Below, piece after piece: positions 41,686 through 53,326 of a DNA stretch of 64,000 bases. Source of the DNA: Henricia sp. BOLD:AAB3569 (taxonomy: Eukaryota > Echinodermata > Asteroidea > Spinulosida > Echinasteridae); assembly GCA_037783545.1 (NCBI GenBank), contig JBBELK010000064.1:2542001-2606000 (forward strand). Direction: 5' to 3'. The position numbers and the translations under genes are program-made. Below the pieces are notes generated by a model, which saw nothing but the letters and a program-made list of their open reading frames with translations, was not told where the DNA came from and did no database searches. Each line of letters starts with the position of its first letter. Position 1 is the stretch's first letter.

Positions 41686-44306
41686 GTCTTTGTCTCCTTG
41701 TCTCTGCAGCTTCCCTTGCCCCAGCTTGTCGACGCCTCTTTATATGCTGCAGATGCTTTACATATATTTCCACTTCGCCGGGAGGTAGCAGTAGCCGTCT
41801 CCCGAGGTTCTCCATATCAGTGGGAGTGACTTCTCCATTTTGATCGTGAAAATCCTTGATTACTTTTGAGGGGGGAGTGCAGATTTGGTTGGTGCCTCCA
41901 TCAATCCAATGCTGGAGGCTTCTCTCCGGGTCCATGTAATGGCCTTGGCAACGGTTCCTTCCATTCTCAAGGCACTTTTCACATTCCAAACCCCAAGTAT
42001 CATTGTCTGCCACAGGGAGAGGAATGTACCTCAGTGGGGGTCCATTTGGGTGCCACTGCATTAGCAGAGAAGCTGTACCATCCTGACAGACACCGTGGAC
42101 GCAATCTGGTTTGAAGCATGCTACCAAAGCAAAAACATACTGATCAGGGAGACCTTCTACCATGTGTCGGTTGCGAATTGACCATACCTGATTAAAGTAG
42201 CTGTGACGAGTGGGGTTGCTTTTCTTGAGCTCTGCCTTTGCTTTTTGTGTTCCCTTCAAAAAGGTGAGCAAATCGCCACGTCGCTCTTGGAAATGTGTGG
42301 CAATCTCGTTATTGCAACCTTTAACCACCTTTAGTGTGGTCCCCATGCATGGTGCATTTCCAATCCTGTCTATGTAGACATCACACGCCGCATCTAAATT
42401 TCTTTTTAGGATCTCTTCGTTGAGCCCATTATCGTCGTCATTTAATCCGGTAAGTGTTGATGGAATGAATGCATTTGCATGTGCTTGCGCAATACATCCA
42501 TTCATTAACTCTACCTTGTTGAGGTAGCTACCACCACTATGCCGGCTTGTTACTATGGTTAGCTGCTTTTTCTCCTTCATGTGCCGTTCGGTCCAGTTAA
42601 ATTGGACTTCTAAATGTGATGGTCCTTCGTCACTGGCGCCATCAACACGGATACATTCAATAGGCTGGTTTAAGTCAACCATCCCAGATGTAGTCAGCAT
42701 TTGCATATCAGCAGCATGTTGGGCTGGATTCTTTTGATACAGAAAGTGGGGTTTTACTACTGCTATACAGGAAGGTAGTGTAGTTTCCGTTTCCATTATG
42801 AGGTAAGAAGAGGTCTGTATGATGCTGGGATAGTGGTTTACAAAATCAGTGCGCGTAGTTAATGTTGGACGTCCATCTAAAGACAAGTTCTTCCTTTGGT
42901 TGTGTGTAAAGGTGGTGTCCAGCCGAAACCCTGCTTCATCATCCCGGTTGATGATGGACTTGTTCCTCCCATCGAAGAGTTGCAGGTTATCAAGATTCCT
43001 GTAGAAAGCAGAACTCCAATGTGCATCAGGATTATATTTTAAATTAAAACCCTTTCTCGCCCTCTTGCAGGTGACTCTTGCAACCCCCTGGTACCGCTTC
43101 GCTGACAATCTTCTACTGTTCTTGACAACGCACAGTTGCACGATCGTTCCGTACGAAATTCTGTCCCCATATAGTTGCTGCAAATGATGTATCTTCTTAA
43201 AGGTTACTTTTTGTCCCCTTTGAACATTACCATCGAACGTAGTTACCCCTGTTCGTCGCCATGCATCTGCCCCTAGTTGCTTGTCAGACACGTATTTTTC
43301 TATGTCTCTGCCAATAGTTGGATGGCGCTTGACAATTGCCGAAACCCTTTTAGGAATCCTCCTCTTCAACAGGCAATGTCTGGTTTTCTCCTTTAAGAAC
43401 GTCCTCTGTGCTTTCTTCTTTATGTAGTCTCTCTTTTTTGTGATGAATTCTTTGCACCTATCATCTAAAGAAGAGGAACCTGATCGGTAAATCATTTGTT
43501 CCAAAGAGACAAGTTCATCATCATTGTCCGACTGGATATCTAGCAGCTCTGGCTCAGAGCTATCAGAGACGCTATCAGAGTCGCTATCTGACTGCCACTC
43601 GATCTCATCTCCATTTTTCCCATTCAGGTCGTCATCTACCTCCTCTGCTTCCGCATCAATTATTCCATATGTTTACAGCAATGCCTTGTCTTCACTCTCA
43701 GCAAAAGTATGTATTGTCTCCATCAAAACAGTGACTTGCTCTAGTGTTCGTTTTATTAGAGCTTCTTTCTTGTGGAAGTCCTCGAAGCCAAAATTCTGTT
43801 TTGCTTTTTTTAGCACTCTTCCCTGACGCTGCACATGCTGCATATTTGATTAACGTGCAGTCTTTCTGAGTGGAAGCCAGTTGGCATATAGCCCTCAGGG
43901 ACTCTTTTGTCATGCCCGTAATATTCCCTTTCTGAGTTGGACCAAACTGCTGTAGGCCCTTCTGCAGCTGCATGTAATCAATTCCATCTTCCTTTGGCAA
44001 GACATAGAGGCAGTCAATCATAATAATAACCAAGGGCATTCCCATTAGATGACGAACTGCTTTGTTCGACACATATTTGCGTAGCGGAAAGAACATCTTG
44101 TAAACTTCGGACAGTTTCGTGATGCCTTTGTCCATGGCAACTTTGGCGATACCTATAAGGCCATCACACTGGTTGCAATCAGCATGTGTTCGGCTACACA
44201 GTTCATGCTGCAAAGTGCAAGCTTCTGTTAGGGTGATACCCGTGATGGGAGATATATACAAGCCATTTTGGATGCAATATTCCTTGGGGTCTGAATCTTT
44301 AATGTT
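41686..44306 (-). pseudogene. PHD gene, large catalytic-like exon with one frameshift and one stop
   Basis: From NIKDSDPKEYCIQNGLYISP, then CNQCDGLIGIAKVAMDKGI and MPLVIIMIDCLYV, to the A7 run near 43803, where the frame moves by one base and continues NFGFEDFHKKEALIKRTLEQ. A TAA follows at about 43672 inside otherwise continuous coding (IIDAEAEEVDDD). The rest is open to donor GTAATA. Asp and Glu residues in VDGASDEGPSH could be catalytic (inference). Confidence 0.6.
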
Positions 44307-44364
44307 CTAAATGTTTTGTAATTCCCCAATACACTTTCAGTTGCTATCGATGTGTTGGGATTTT

Positions 44365-45311
44365 CTAAAAATCCAGCCTTCCTTCTTCAGTGGATCGTTT
44401 GGTCATACGTAACAATGCGCCAATTTCAGTTTCGACTTCTGTTGAATTCTTCTCTTCAGAGCTGCTAACAATGTGACATGAGTCATCAATAGAGTCCTCG
44501 TCAGAGCTGCCAGAAACGCGATCCGAGTCGTCATTAGGGTCACCTTCTTCATCCTCAGCATTTTCTGTGAGAGTGCTTGATGACGTGCTTGATGCAGCTA
44601 TTGAATTGGCGATATCCCACAAGTTTCTAATCTTAAAACTCTTTTGTGACGGTGAACCAGCTGGAGGCAAATCATCAATAGGGCTTTCCGGCCGCTCCAA
44701 ATCTGAAGTGGTTGACTGTGTCGGTGGTGCTAATCTTGATGCGCCTCGCTTTTTGCTTCCTATCTTCTGCCGCTGGTTTTTCCTTCTTGTTGATCTTTTC
44801 TCAGACATCTTGTCCTTCTTCGACAGCACACCAAGCTCAGTCTGTTTTACTCGTTTCTCCTGTCGGAGTTTTACCAATCTCTCCGAGGCTTCTATTGCTC
44901 CTTGGTAATTTTTGCTTGTGGTATACTTCTCTCTCTGCGTCTCTACAAGCTTGTGTTGTAAGTCCAGCTCGTTGATGTCCTCTCTGATCAGGTGCAGTTT
45001 TTCCTGCCTCATTTGTGAGGACAGACAGACACGTTTTTTTGCAGGTGTTTGTCCTTGGCCCATTGTTCTGGACCTCCCTTTTTTGTAATTGTAGCCCTCC
45101 ACATCTAGTTTGTTTCGTGCCAGTTCCAGCAATATTTTATTTCCCACAAGAGCAGGGTTTTCTTGAACGAGCTCATATGAGGCTTTATTAATTGCTGAAT
45201 GGTACACTGCTAGTTTGTCACCTTCCTTTAGCTTGTATATTGTCGAAGCTTCTTTTAACGCCTTTAAATCCACACATATATGCTTTCCTTTTGCTCCGAT
45301 CCTGCGTCCAT
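44365..45311 (-). CDS. PHD gene, exon 3 (coiled-coil, Ser/Asp-rich)
   Basis: Acceptor CTTCCACAG; RIGAKGKHICVDLKALKEAS follows. Heptad-like Leu/Lys/Glu stretch (RQEKLHLIREDINELDLQHK), a basic KKRGASRLAPP segment, then an acidic Ser-rich tail. The donor near 44365-44400 is not resolved, and the frame as written ends at TAG 44365. Confidence 0.5.
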
Positions 45312-45910
45312 CTGTGGAAGGAAGGTTTAAATGTCATCTTAATAGTAATATACATGTACATTTCCAAGTGCTATAAATGGTCAGGGCTTCTAAATGTTAT
45401 GAATGTTTAACATGATTCTCAATAATTATCTGCCCTGGGGGTGAGTGAAATCTATGTGTACATAATTAAACCAAGAATAACTTGATAAATTACACACACA
45501 GTGGAATTAACAGGGAGGACTTGTAATAGTGTCTGGGCTAGCGATGTAGTCATAGTGTAATACAACAATAGAAGAAATACATATTCTTTCAAGACTACAT
45601 TGATGGGAAAATGTGTGGCATCGAAACAAACCAAAAAACAAAAAATATACCGAAATAAGGTACCTAAATAGCATATTTTGCAAGGAAACTACTTTTCCGT
45701 CTGTGGAAGGTATTATAGGCCCTCCCCCTCACCAAATACCATGAGCATCGGCCTTACCAATCTCGAGAAAACGATTCGCATCCAAATCTTACACATGGAC
45801 GGACAGGAGGGCATTTACACACACTGCAAAAACATAATGTCTTTCACCACATGGTGAAGGGATCAAACTTGCAAAAACTATCAGGATCATTGATAGTGAC
45901 ATTGATAGTG

Positions 45911-46157
45911 AGCATTAGGGTCTTTCTATAAATTAGGGGTCCAAAAGTGTGACATTTGGTGTCCCCCGTTACACCTGATATGTGTTATTTTTCGTACAAA
46001 AATTATTTAAATGGCTTTTAAACCATCTTGTATGAATTGTACTTTATGTACACACTCTTTGAGATGGAAAGTATTTGTAGAATGTGTCCTGAATTTACAA
46101 AAACAAGATGTAACGGGGGACACCAAAGCTGGACCCCTAATTTATAGAAAGACCCAT
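45911..46157. mobile_element. MITE with TIR GGGTCTTTCTATAAATTAGG
   Basis: Inverted ends of about 25 bases continue into GGGGTCCA and GTGTCCCCCGTTAC. Part of the AATTAGGGGTCC family also seen at 57444 and 61232. In a PHD-gene intron. Confidence 0.65.
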
Positions 46158-46282
46158 ATTCTATTTTCACATGCAATCACTATCATACTGTTAACTATTA
46201 TATTAATTTATATGGTGGGCATATAGATATTAAAATGGGTAAGGATACAGCAATCGCAAGATTATAGAGATCAAATACTTAC

Positions 46283-46579
46283 CATTAGTTCGGGTCCTAA
46301 TTTGCCTGTTGTGGTCAGAGTGAGTTGTCTAGTTCGAACTTTGATAGCTGGGGCTTTGGCTAGTGCTATAGCTGGATCTTTGGCTGGTGCTATAGCTGGA
46401 TCTTTGGTTGGTACCATAGCAGGGGCTTTGGCTTTGGTTGGTTCTATGATATCACAGGCAAACTGGAACACAATTATCTCTTTGCTTGGAAGCATGGAGA
46501 AAATCTCGTCCTCATCAATCTCCGTCTTCCAGTTCAATATTCAGCAACTCATTTCGGCTCCTCTGCAGCTTTTGTAATC
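46283..46579 (-). pseudogene. PHD gene, exon 2 with Pro/Ala/Lys repeat
   Basis: Begins GLQKLQRSRNELLNIELEDG in phase with exon 1, then stops (TGA). The adjacent frame continues DEDEIFSMLPSKEII and a repeat of PAIAPAKD-type units (about 30-bp tandem). Donor GTAAGT. The frame change indicates a lesion. Confidence 0.45.
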
Positions 46580-47008
46580 CTACAATGTTTAGTGCAAATA
46601 TAAACATGTACAAATATTTAATGGTACGGTAATGTTCAAGTTAATCAAGGAAATGTTCATAATAAAGAGCAGTCAGTTGTTTACTTTTTTTGCGTAATTA
46701 ATAAATCGGTGATTGTCGGACATCGATTGATATTTATTGACGTCACTCTCTTTGTTTATAATTTATCTTATTTTTTCAAGAAAAGATTGGACAGTTGTTC
46801 AACATAATTCTAAAATGGCAGCTGTTTTATTTTTTTCTCTTCCGGAAAACTATTTCTACATGTTAGAAAAAGGGGTTGCTTGAAAGGCACAGTGAACCAT
46901 GAGGTTTTCGCCTATGAGACAGTCAAACATGCTTTCCAAAAAAAGATGAATTTCTATCAAAAATCCAGCGAATTCTACAGATTTTTACATACTACATAGA
47001 GCACATAC

Positions 47009-47136
47009 CTTTTTCAATCAGCTCTCCCATTGAAGATGCTGCTACCATCTTCTTTGATCCATTGTCTCCATCCCAAACTTTGTAAAGTTTAGGGGATGCC
47101 ATACCAGATCGATTCTGATCATCAACACAGACAAAG
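47009..47136 (-). CDS. PHD gene, first recognised exon
   Basis: Acceptor TATTTTCCAG, donor GTATGT, phase 1 out. Encodes DDQNRSGMASPKLYKVWDGD and ASSMGELIEK. Upstream exon not found. Confidence 0.5.
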
Positions 47137-47199
47137 CTGGAAAATAGAACACAATGAAATGTGATGAGGGTATGAGCAGTGTTCGAAATAAGGGAACAA

Positions 47200-47250
47200 A
47201 CTGGTTGTCCGCCGGACAACCTAGCAGAAAATGTTGGTTGTCCGCCATAA
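47200..47250. repeat. GGTTGTCCGCCGGACAACC palindrome and repeat
   Basis: A perfect palindrome followed by a second GGTTGTCCGCC after about 18 bases. Confidence 0.5.
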
Positions 47251-47494
47251 TTTTTTACGTAAAAAAAAACCCCATGCGTTTTTTAGTCAAAAACCAAGCT
47301 AGGCTAGTTATTTAAAACTGTGATTCTCGTGATTGAAACCACGTGACAATGAGAAACAACACAACAAAAGAGATGATATACATGTACATGTATATTGATA
47401 AACATGTGTGTGATTTTAATATGAACATCGTTGCAGTTTGACTACATGTACCGTGCATATGAATAATAATTATGATGAGTGTACTGTTTTTTTA

Positions 47495-47595
47495 AAATAG
47501 AGATGGTCACAAGTCATTTTTTTGCAAGTCCAAGTCAAGTCTCAAGTCATTTATTGCAAGTCCAAGTTAAAGTCTCAAGTCATTTATGGGCCGCC
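47495..47595 (+). repeat. AAGTC-rich tandem repeat (about 31 bp unit)
   Basis: TGCAAGTCCAAGTCAAGTCT / CAAGTCATTTATTGCAAGTC units, two to three copies. Confidence 0.7.
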
Positions 47596-48514
47596 TCCTT
47601 TTTTCTTTTTAAAAAAAATAAAATAATTTATCATAATAAAATTGTAAGATCGTATTTTAGCATCACTGTGTTCATGCTGTGGAAATATATTTGTTTATAA
47701 TACTATAGGAAGGCTAGCGTGTGATGACGATGCATACATGATCTACCCCTAGAACTATTGGGCGCCCGATGTCGGAGCCGGCCCCACACAAGTTTTACCG
47801 CCGTACAATAGAAACCATGCACAAACAAAATAAAATTACTCCCATACCGCTGTACGGTCTACCTCATACACATTTTTTTTATTATTACTTTATCAACTTA
47901 CCTAGCCAGCACCAAAAACCGGTCGAATCTCGCCCAATTTCTGTAAAAAAAGGTGAAAACTATCCCCGTTCCGCAAACGCGACTAATACAAGATGGCGGA
48001 TATTCATCGCGTGGGTGCTGTTTTCCAAACCCTGGCTTCGGTCTATTGTGGATGTGCCTCTGGTGCATTGCTAAACTGTATGAATACAGGCCTCGCAAGA
48101 TGAAGCTTGTGTTTCGAAAACGGCTAATGCGCATGCGTGTGCGCGATCTTTTCTATTTTCGGAATGCAACCCCCAAATTTGAAGTCATTTTATACGTCAA
48201 ATTTAAAGGGGAAAACAAGACCATTCTTTGCCCCAAGATGAATGATGTTCTCGGATGTCTTGTTTTTACGAATTTGCGTTATTTTTTTAGACCATCTTCT
48301 GATTTGTGTCGGAAATATCACATATTAATTTTAGAGGCCGAATAGAATCACAGTGGGGTAGCTCAGGATCTCAGCACGACAATAGATAGTAAGTATCGTT
48401 TATAACAAATAATGACGGAAACATCGATATATTAAACAATGAAATAAAAAGGGAGGCTTGTGTGGTTGCTATGTATGCTGGATACCGCTCAGTATTGACT
48501 TTGCACGTATTTAC

Positions 48515-48778
48515 CCCGGCCTACTTGCCCCGGCCCCTGTTTCCAGTGGATGAAAGGCCATGGCAAGTCACGGCCATCTCTTTAGCCAAATCCCGGCCCA
48601 ACTCCCGGCCCCAAAATCCCGGCTTTTTGTCATGCGTGAACTCCCTCAACAAGTCCCGGCATACGCCCGGTACACCCGGGCGAAAAAACTGGTCAACTCC
48701 CCGGCCACAAGGCAGCAAAGTCCCGGCCATCCCCGGGTACCCGGGGGCCGGGATATTAATTGACAAGTGCATTAGGGC
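48515..48778. repeat. CCCGGCC-rich repeat, inverted relative of 31529-31675
   Basis: Many CCCGGCC words; right end CCATCCCCGGGTACCCGGGG through ATATTAATTGACAAGTGCAT is the reverse complement of the left end of the 31529 repeat. Confidence 0.6.
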
Positions 48779-49075
48779 GGGGTGGGAGTACTGATCAAAG
48801 CGATGAATATATACAGACTTAATTTTCAGATAGGACCGATTCAAAATGCTTTTCGGCTGAGATGTCAGTCTTTACTTCAAATCCTGGCCGCAGTGATATC
48901 TTATTTCCCCGACACTTTCAGTGTTTGGCAATACAGTCAAGTCCGAAATTAATCATACCCTATGGAAAATCTAAGATTTTTGCATTTATCTCATACCTAC
49001 AAGCTGGCGTGATGGAACTTTCACTTTACCCAAGGAAGGACATTTAGTTGGAATGTACACAAATCCACATATATA

Positions 49076-49720
49076 CAGGGTGTCCCAGAAAAAACGAAAC
49101 CGAAATTTATTGATGTTTAATCCTACTTTAATCTCAATCTTGAAAAATAAATGACACATATTTGGAAAGCTTAGTTCCTCATCTTTCATTTGATACCACT
49201 CATATGATACATACTTCACGCATGAATGAATACAGACAATATGAATCGGGGCTACCAAAATGTCGTTTGCACAATGATACCTGAATTTCAAAGAAATAAT
49301 CACATTTCTAAAAAGTTCATTTCCTGCCCTTTCGTATGATACCTCAGTCAGGGATAACAAAGATATCCTGCATTTAAATATGGATTGAATTTCCATGTTT
49401 TGTTTTTTTTAAATCATTCGTTTTTTTCACACCTGACCGATTTTTCGCATGAATGGTTTCGGAGATGGTCACTTGTGCATTAAAAACGTGCGTGTTGAAA
49501 CCCCTGAAATTCAGGTATCGTTGTGCAAACGACTTTTTGGTAGCCCTGCTTCATATTGTCTTTATTCATTCATGCGTGAAGTATGTATAATATGTGTGGT
49601 ATCAAATGAAATATGAGGAACTAAGCTTTCCAAATATGTGTCATTTATTATTGAAGATTGAGATTAAAGTATGATTAAACATCAATAAATCTCGGTTTCG
49701 TTTTTTTCTGGGACACCCTG
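49076..49720. mobile_element. 645-bp fold-back MITE with mariner-like ends, TA TSD
   Basis: CAGGGTGTCCCAGAAAAAAC at both ends, TIRs about 215 bases long, flanked by TA. The end sequence is typical of mariner-type elements. It interrupts Tc1 copy 2. Confidence 0.8.
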
Positions 49721-49955
49721 TATTGGCTCAACATTATTAGCATAACAATAGAAATGTTAAGTTGTTTGTTTTTGTGCCTGTCCAAATTTAGTCATACCTC
49801 ATACCAAGTCCCAGATTTGAGGCCAATGTTTTTGATAATGCACAAGCTTTTGACATTCCAAATTGTTTATATAATGTTATGCAATTATTCTAAAAGGTGT
49901 GCATAAAATCTGAATGTATTCCTAATGTGATATATTGAATGTACAGTGAGGCAAG

Positions 49956-50169
49956 CATACCTGCCAACTAGTCCGATGTTATCGTATTTTTAAGTGTTAA
50001 GTGTTGAAAATCGGAACGGTCGACTTGACCTGACTCCCCGCGCGCGCCGCATGTGTTGTGTACATGAAAACGGGTGCAGTACTAGGTCAACTTTATCGTT
50101 GTACCAACTCGACCGTTGCAAGTGTCACTACAGTCCGGTTTTTTTTACTGGGCAATGTTGGCAGGTATG
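49956..50169. mobile_element. CATACCTGCCAAC MITE, copy 1
   Basis: TIR CATACCTGCCAAC / GTTGGCAGGTATG; the interior has GTCGACTTGACCTGACTCCC and TACCAACTCGACCGTT. Copy 2 at 55743-55983 is in the same orientation. Confidence 0.75.
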
Positions 50170-50249
50170 GGAATGTCATACAAACACTCTCTGCTTTTAA
50201 ACTACAAATAAGGGGGAGCTGATGCAATCATTCTCAGTTAATGGTCAGC

Positions 50250-51265
50250 ATGGCGAAGCAGAAAGAACTTGATGAAGACATTTGGTTGTCAACAGCTATT
50301 TCGAGTGCCAGATGCCATACAAAGCATATAATTAGGAAGTACAAGAAGCTCAACACTGTAATAAACATTTAAGGACGTTGTCGGAAGCCAAGGGTGTCAC
50401 CTCGTCCGGCAACAAAAGTATGGCGAAAGGCCAACAACAATCCACGGACCACCATCAAAACTATCCTGAACAACATTGGCGAGTCTTGGACCAAGATATT
50501 AGGGCAGACTCTCCAGCGGACATTGCACAAGAGGGATCTCCATGGACGCCGACCAAGAAGTAACTCCACTCGTGAAATGGAGGCATGGGGAAACTCGTCT
50601 GGCATTTGAAAGAGCGTACCTGGACCAAGATCCAAGCTTTTGATCATCAGTTCCGTGGTCGAATGAGACGACAATGGAGCTTTTCGGGCACAGAGATGAT
50701 GCTTTCGTTTGGCGAAAGAAAGGTGAAGCATACAACCCTAAGAAAACAGTCCCAACTATCAAGCATGGATCCGGAGGCGGGAGCATAATGCTTTGTGGAT
50801 ATTGTTCAGCCATTGGGCCGGCAATCTCGTCAAAGTGGATGGTATCATGAAAAAGGAGCAGTACATCAAGATCCTTGAGGAAAACATCAAGCATTCTGCA
50901 GAAAAACTTCACCTCGCGTAAGCATTAGACGTATCAGCAGGACAACGATCCAAAACACTCAGTCATGTCAGTCAAAAAATGGTTCAGGGATAATGATGCA
51001 GACATTTTAGAGTAGCTAAGCCAATGTCCGGACCTCAACCGAATCGAAAATCTGTGGAGGGAGCTCAAGACCCGAGTAATGGCAAGGAAGCCTTCCAACC
51101 TCAAAGATCTATAGACTTCAGCGAAGGAGTAGTGTGCCAAAACTCATGTACAGACGTATGCAAAAACCTTGTGAGCAATTATTACCAGAACCGTTTGGAG
51201 GCTGTGATCACAGATATAATGCTTTTCCATTATTTGATCACTGAATGTGATTTTGAACAGATTTA
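50250..51265 (+). pseudogene. Tc1 transposase pseudogene, copy 2
   Basis: MAKQKELDEDIWL start, then [37 protein letters not shown] and [20 protein letters not shown], with many stops and frame changes. More decayed than copy 1. Confidence 0.8.
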
Positions 51266-51449
51266 AGCAAGGTGTGAATAATTCTGGACATGACATTTTG
51301 TATAAATGTAACAATAAAATACCCCCGAAACAATGCATTTTTTGAAATGTCTCTTGCAGTGATTCTTTCAGTTGTCTGTCATGCACATTATGTAACTTAA
51401 GCCAGAAGAAACTCATTCCTCAAATGGTACGATTCAAAATTCTCCGAAT

Positions 51450-52055
51450 TTGGTGGCAATACCGATAGCTGGAATTGGCTATCCATTATTGTGACCACTC
51501 GAAACGGTATGAAAAAGCAAAAATCACTCATCGGTGCTATTTTTAACCTGGTGACTTGAAGAACAAATTGGTGCAGGAAAGTGAGGCCAATATTGAAACG
51601 TCTGAAGTGGCAACAATGAAGATATCCTTGCCTCTGGTTGCAAGTGGTACATTTAGTTATTGACCCAATTTTCCCCTCGAGGAGTACTCCATTGTGCCCT
51701 AATTTGATTTACCAGAGAAGGAGAGAGAGATGGAGCCACTTATAGTTTTGCCATTTACTGGCTTACAGGTCCGCCATATGTGGTCATTAGTTACGTACAT
51801 ATGTGCATGTCATCAGAAACAGGCCGTAAACCCCCAATGTGCATATTCTAGATAATCATCGAAAAAAGGTCAAAATGCACGATATGGTATTAAAAATACG
51901 ATTTTGTTTGTTCAAACCCTGAACATATATTCTGCCAAGTTTTTGAGCTGAAACTACCGCTGTATTTAAAGCTTATTGTGACATGTTCTATACTTTCAGC
52001 ATAAAATGATCCCCAAAACTTATGGAGTATGCTTTTATAGCCCATTGTTACTTGA
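51450..52055. other. Intergenic, nothing recognised
   Basis: No ORF or repeat boundary seen. Confidence 0.4.
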
Positions 52056-52062
52056 TCTGCAT

Positions 52063-52160
52063 GGGGTCGATTTCACAAAGATTTGCGACAAAGGGTTTGG
52101 GCGAGGAACGATGGATTTGGTACTTGCGACGCGAAGCACGTCTTTGTGAAATCGACCCCA
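52063..52160. mobile_element. 98-bp palindromic MITE
   Basis: GGGGTCGATTTCACAAAGA and its inverse at the two ends; relative at 1616-1700. Confidence 0.7.
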
Positions 52161-52275
52161 GTTATGTTATATAAGAGTACAACATATTGCCGTGTTTTCG
52201 GTTATGTGCCAAAAGGTAAGTTGCATGTTTTATCAATAATTTAATAACTACATGCATATGTCAGCTTTGCGACGA

Positions 52276-52622
52276 TATGTGACCTGTCACGACGAAATGA
52301 GCGTAAAGTCGAACTCCGCTATTTCCTAAATTGAATGGAGGTCAATTTTAGGGTTTTGTAATATTTGGAAAGAGTAACTCTTATTCTATTTGATTCCAAA
52401 TGTTCAGCGTCATCCAATTTTGAGGATAGCTTTCTTCGTAACCTTTGTTTAGATTTGTAAGATTTGTTTGAACACTACTACTTCTCAACTCTCCAAGCTG
52501 TGTTGCGTTGGGGGAATAGTTTTACCTTTATGTGTTATATACCATTGGAAAGCTCTTTTTCAGTTGAATTCAAAAATACCAAATTCCGACTTTACGCTTA
52601 TTCTGTCTGACGGGTCACATTA
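52276..52622. mobile_element. MITE with TIR TATGTGACCYGTC...GCGTAAAGTCG
   Basis: Arms of about 40 bases (52276-52316 and 52583-52622), AT-rich interior. Confidence 0.65.
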
Positions 52623-52642
52623 TGTGTAGGCTATTATTCATA

Positions 52643-52762
52643 TTAAAGGCACAGGCTCGTCAGCAATACGCGCCCGCCAAATTTGTGCCACGCAATACGC
52701 AGCTCCATAGCAAAGGCATGGATTTTGGCGGGCGCGCATTGCTGACGAGCCTGTGCCTTTAA
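52643..52762. mobile_element. 120-bp MITE with long TIRs
   Basis: TTAAAGGCACAGGCTCGTCA and its inverse; arms about 40 bases, ending in CGCCCGCCAAA. Confidence 0.7.
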
Positions 52763-53326
52763 GGTACAGGTGCAAGTCATTTGTCATGTTTTATCTGAAA
52801 TAGTCCCAAGCAGCTCTTCAACTCAAGTAGTGGTCGGTTTTAATTTTAACTTAGCTTGACAAATTGTTTGCATGTGTTTTGTCATTTTTTAAATAAACAA
52901 GCTCGCAAATTGACACTTAATGTTTGTCAGGGGATTTGTGAGATCAAAGTAAATCGCCGTTCGGTTATTCTTTTGGGTAGCGTTTGTGATTCATCAAATG
53001 ATGTTCCAGTGCTTGTGCTTTCTGAACAGCACTGAGAGACTTCGGCCTGCATATTATGATGCTCAACAAAGCAACATATCGTCGCCTCCTGGTGCCGGTG
53101 GAGTATACGTTCAAAATAAATGGAATTTGTGGAGTCCCGTAATATTTCATGGTCATTTGTAGTTCCATGTTATCCTGATGGCTCTGTATCCGGTCTTGGT
53201 TCGTTGTGTGGGCGTGGGGGACTCCCATGCTGTGATGTGGGATGTACTGTGGTGTGGGAAAACGGGGTGTATTATTCGCTTCGTCAACGGTCTTGTGTCA
53301 AAATTCCGACGATACGTTGGATATGC

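Larger units (their letters stand above)
35035..47136 (-). pseudogene. Transposase-like gene with tandem C-terminal PHD fingers, degenerate
   Basis: At least six minus-strand exons: 47136-47009, 46579-46283, 45311 to about 44365, 44306-41686, 41345-41037 and 35191-35035. The largest has a basic, Arg/Lys-rich region, then IECIRVDGASDEGPSHLEV and HANAFIPSTLTG, which look like a catalytic core of an uncharacterised transposase-like family common in invertebrates. Acidic and coiled-coil segments precede it. The C-terminus has two PHD zinc fingers, which usually read histone tails. Lesions: an extra A in an A7 run near 43803, a TAA near 43672, a TG duplication in PHD 2, and frame trouble in exon 2. 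Phase arithmetic works once the A7 lesion is discounted. I do not know the family name; a decayed domesticated transposase is the best guess. Confidence 0.6.
47140..48510. other. Intergenic or upstream region of the PHD gene
   Basis: Apart from the two repeats above, only an AAGATGGCGGA motif (about 47990, YY1-like) is notable. The 130-codon plus-strand ORF at 47953-48345 lacks recognisable domains. Confidence 0.4.
48934..51445 (+). mobile_element. Tc1-like transposon, copy 2, with two MITE insertions
   Basis: Left end TACAGTCAAGTCCGAAATTA aligns with the right end of copy 1. Homology continues after the MITE at 49076-49720, is interrupted again at 49956-50169, runs through a dead transposase and stops near 51445 without a right TIR. 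Confidence 0.75.

Noticed and set aside
47953..48345. 130-codon plus-strand ORF
   Set aside because: No recognisable family, and it overlaps a repeat-like region. Not enough support.
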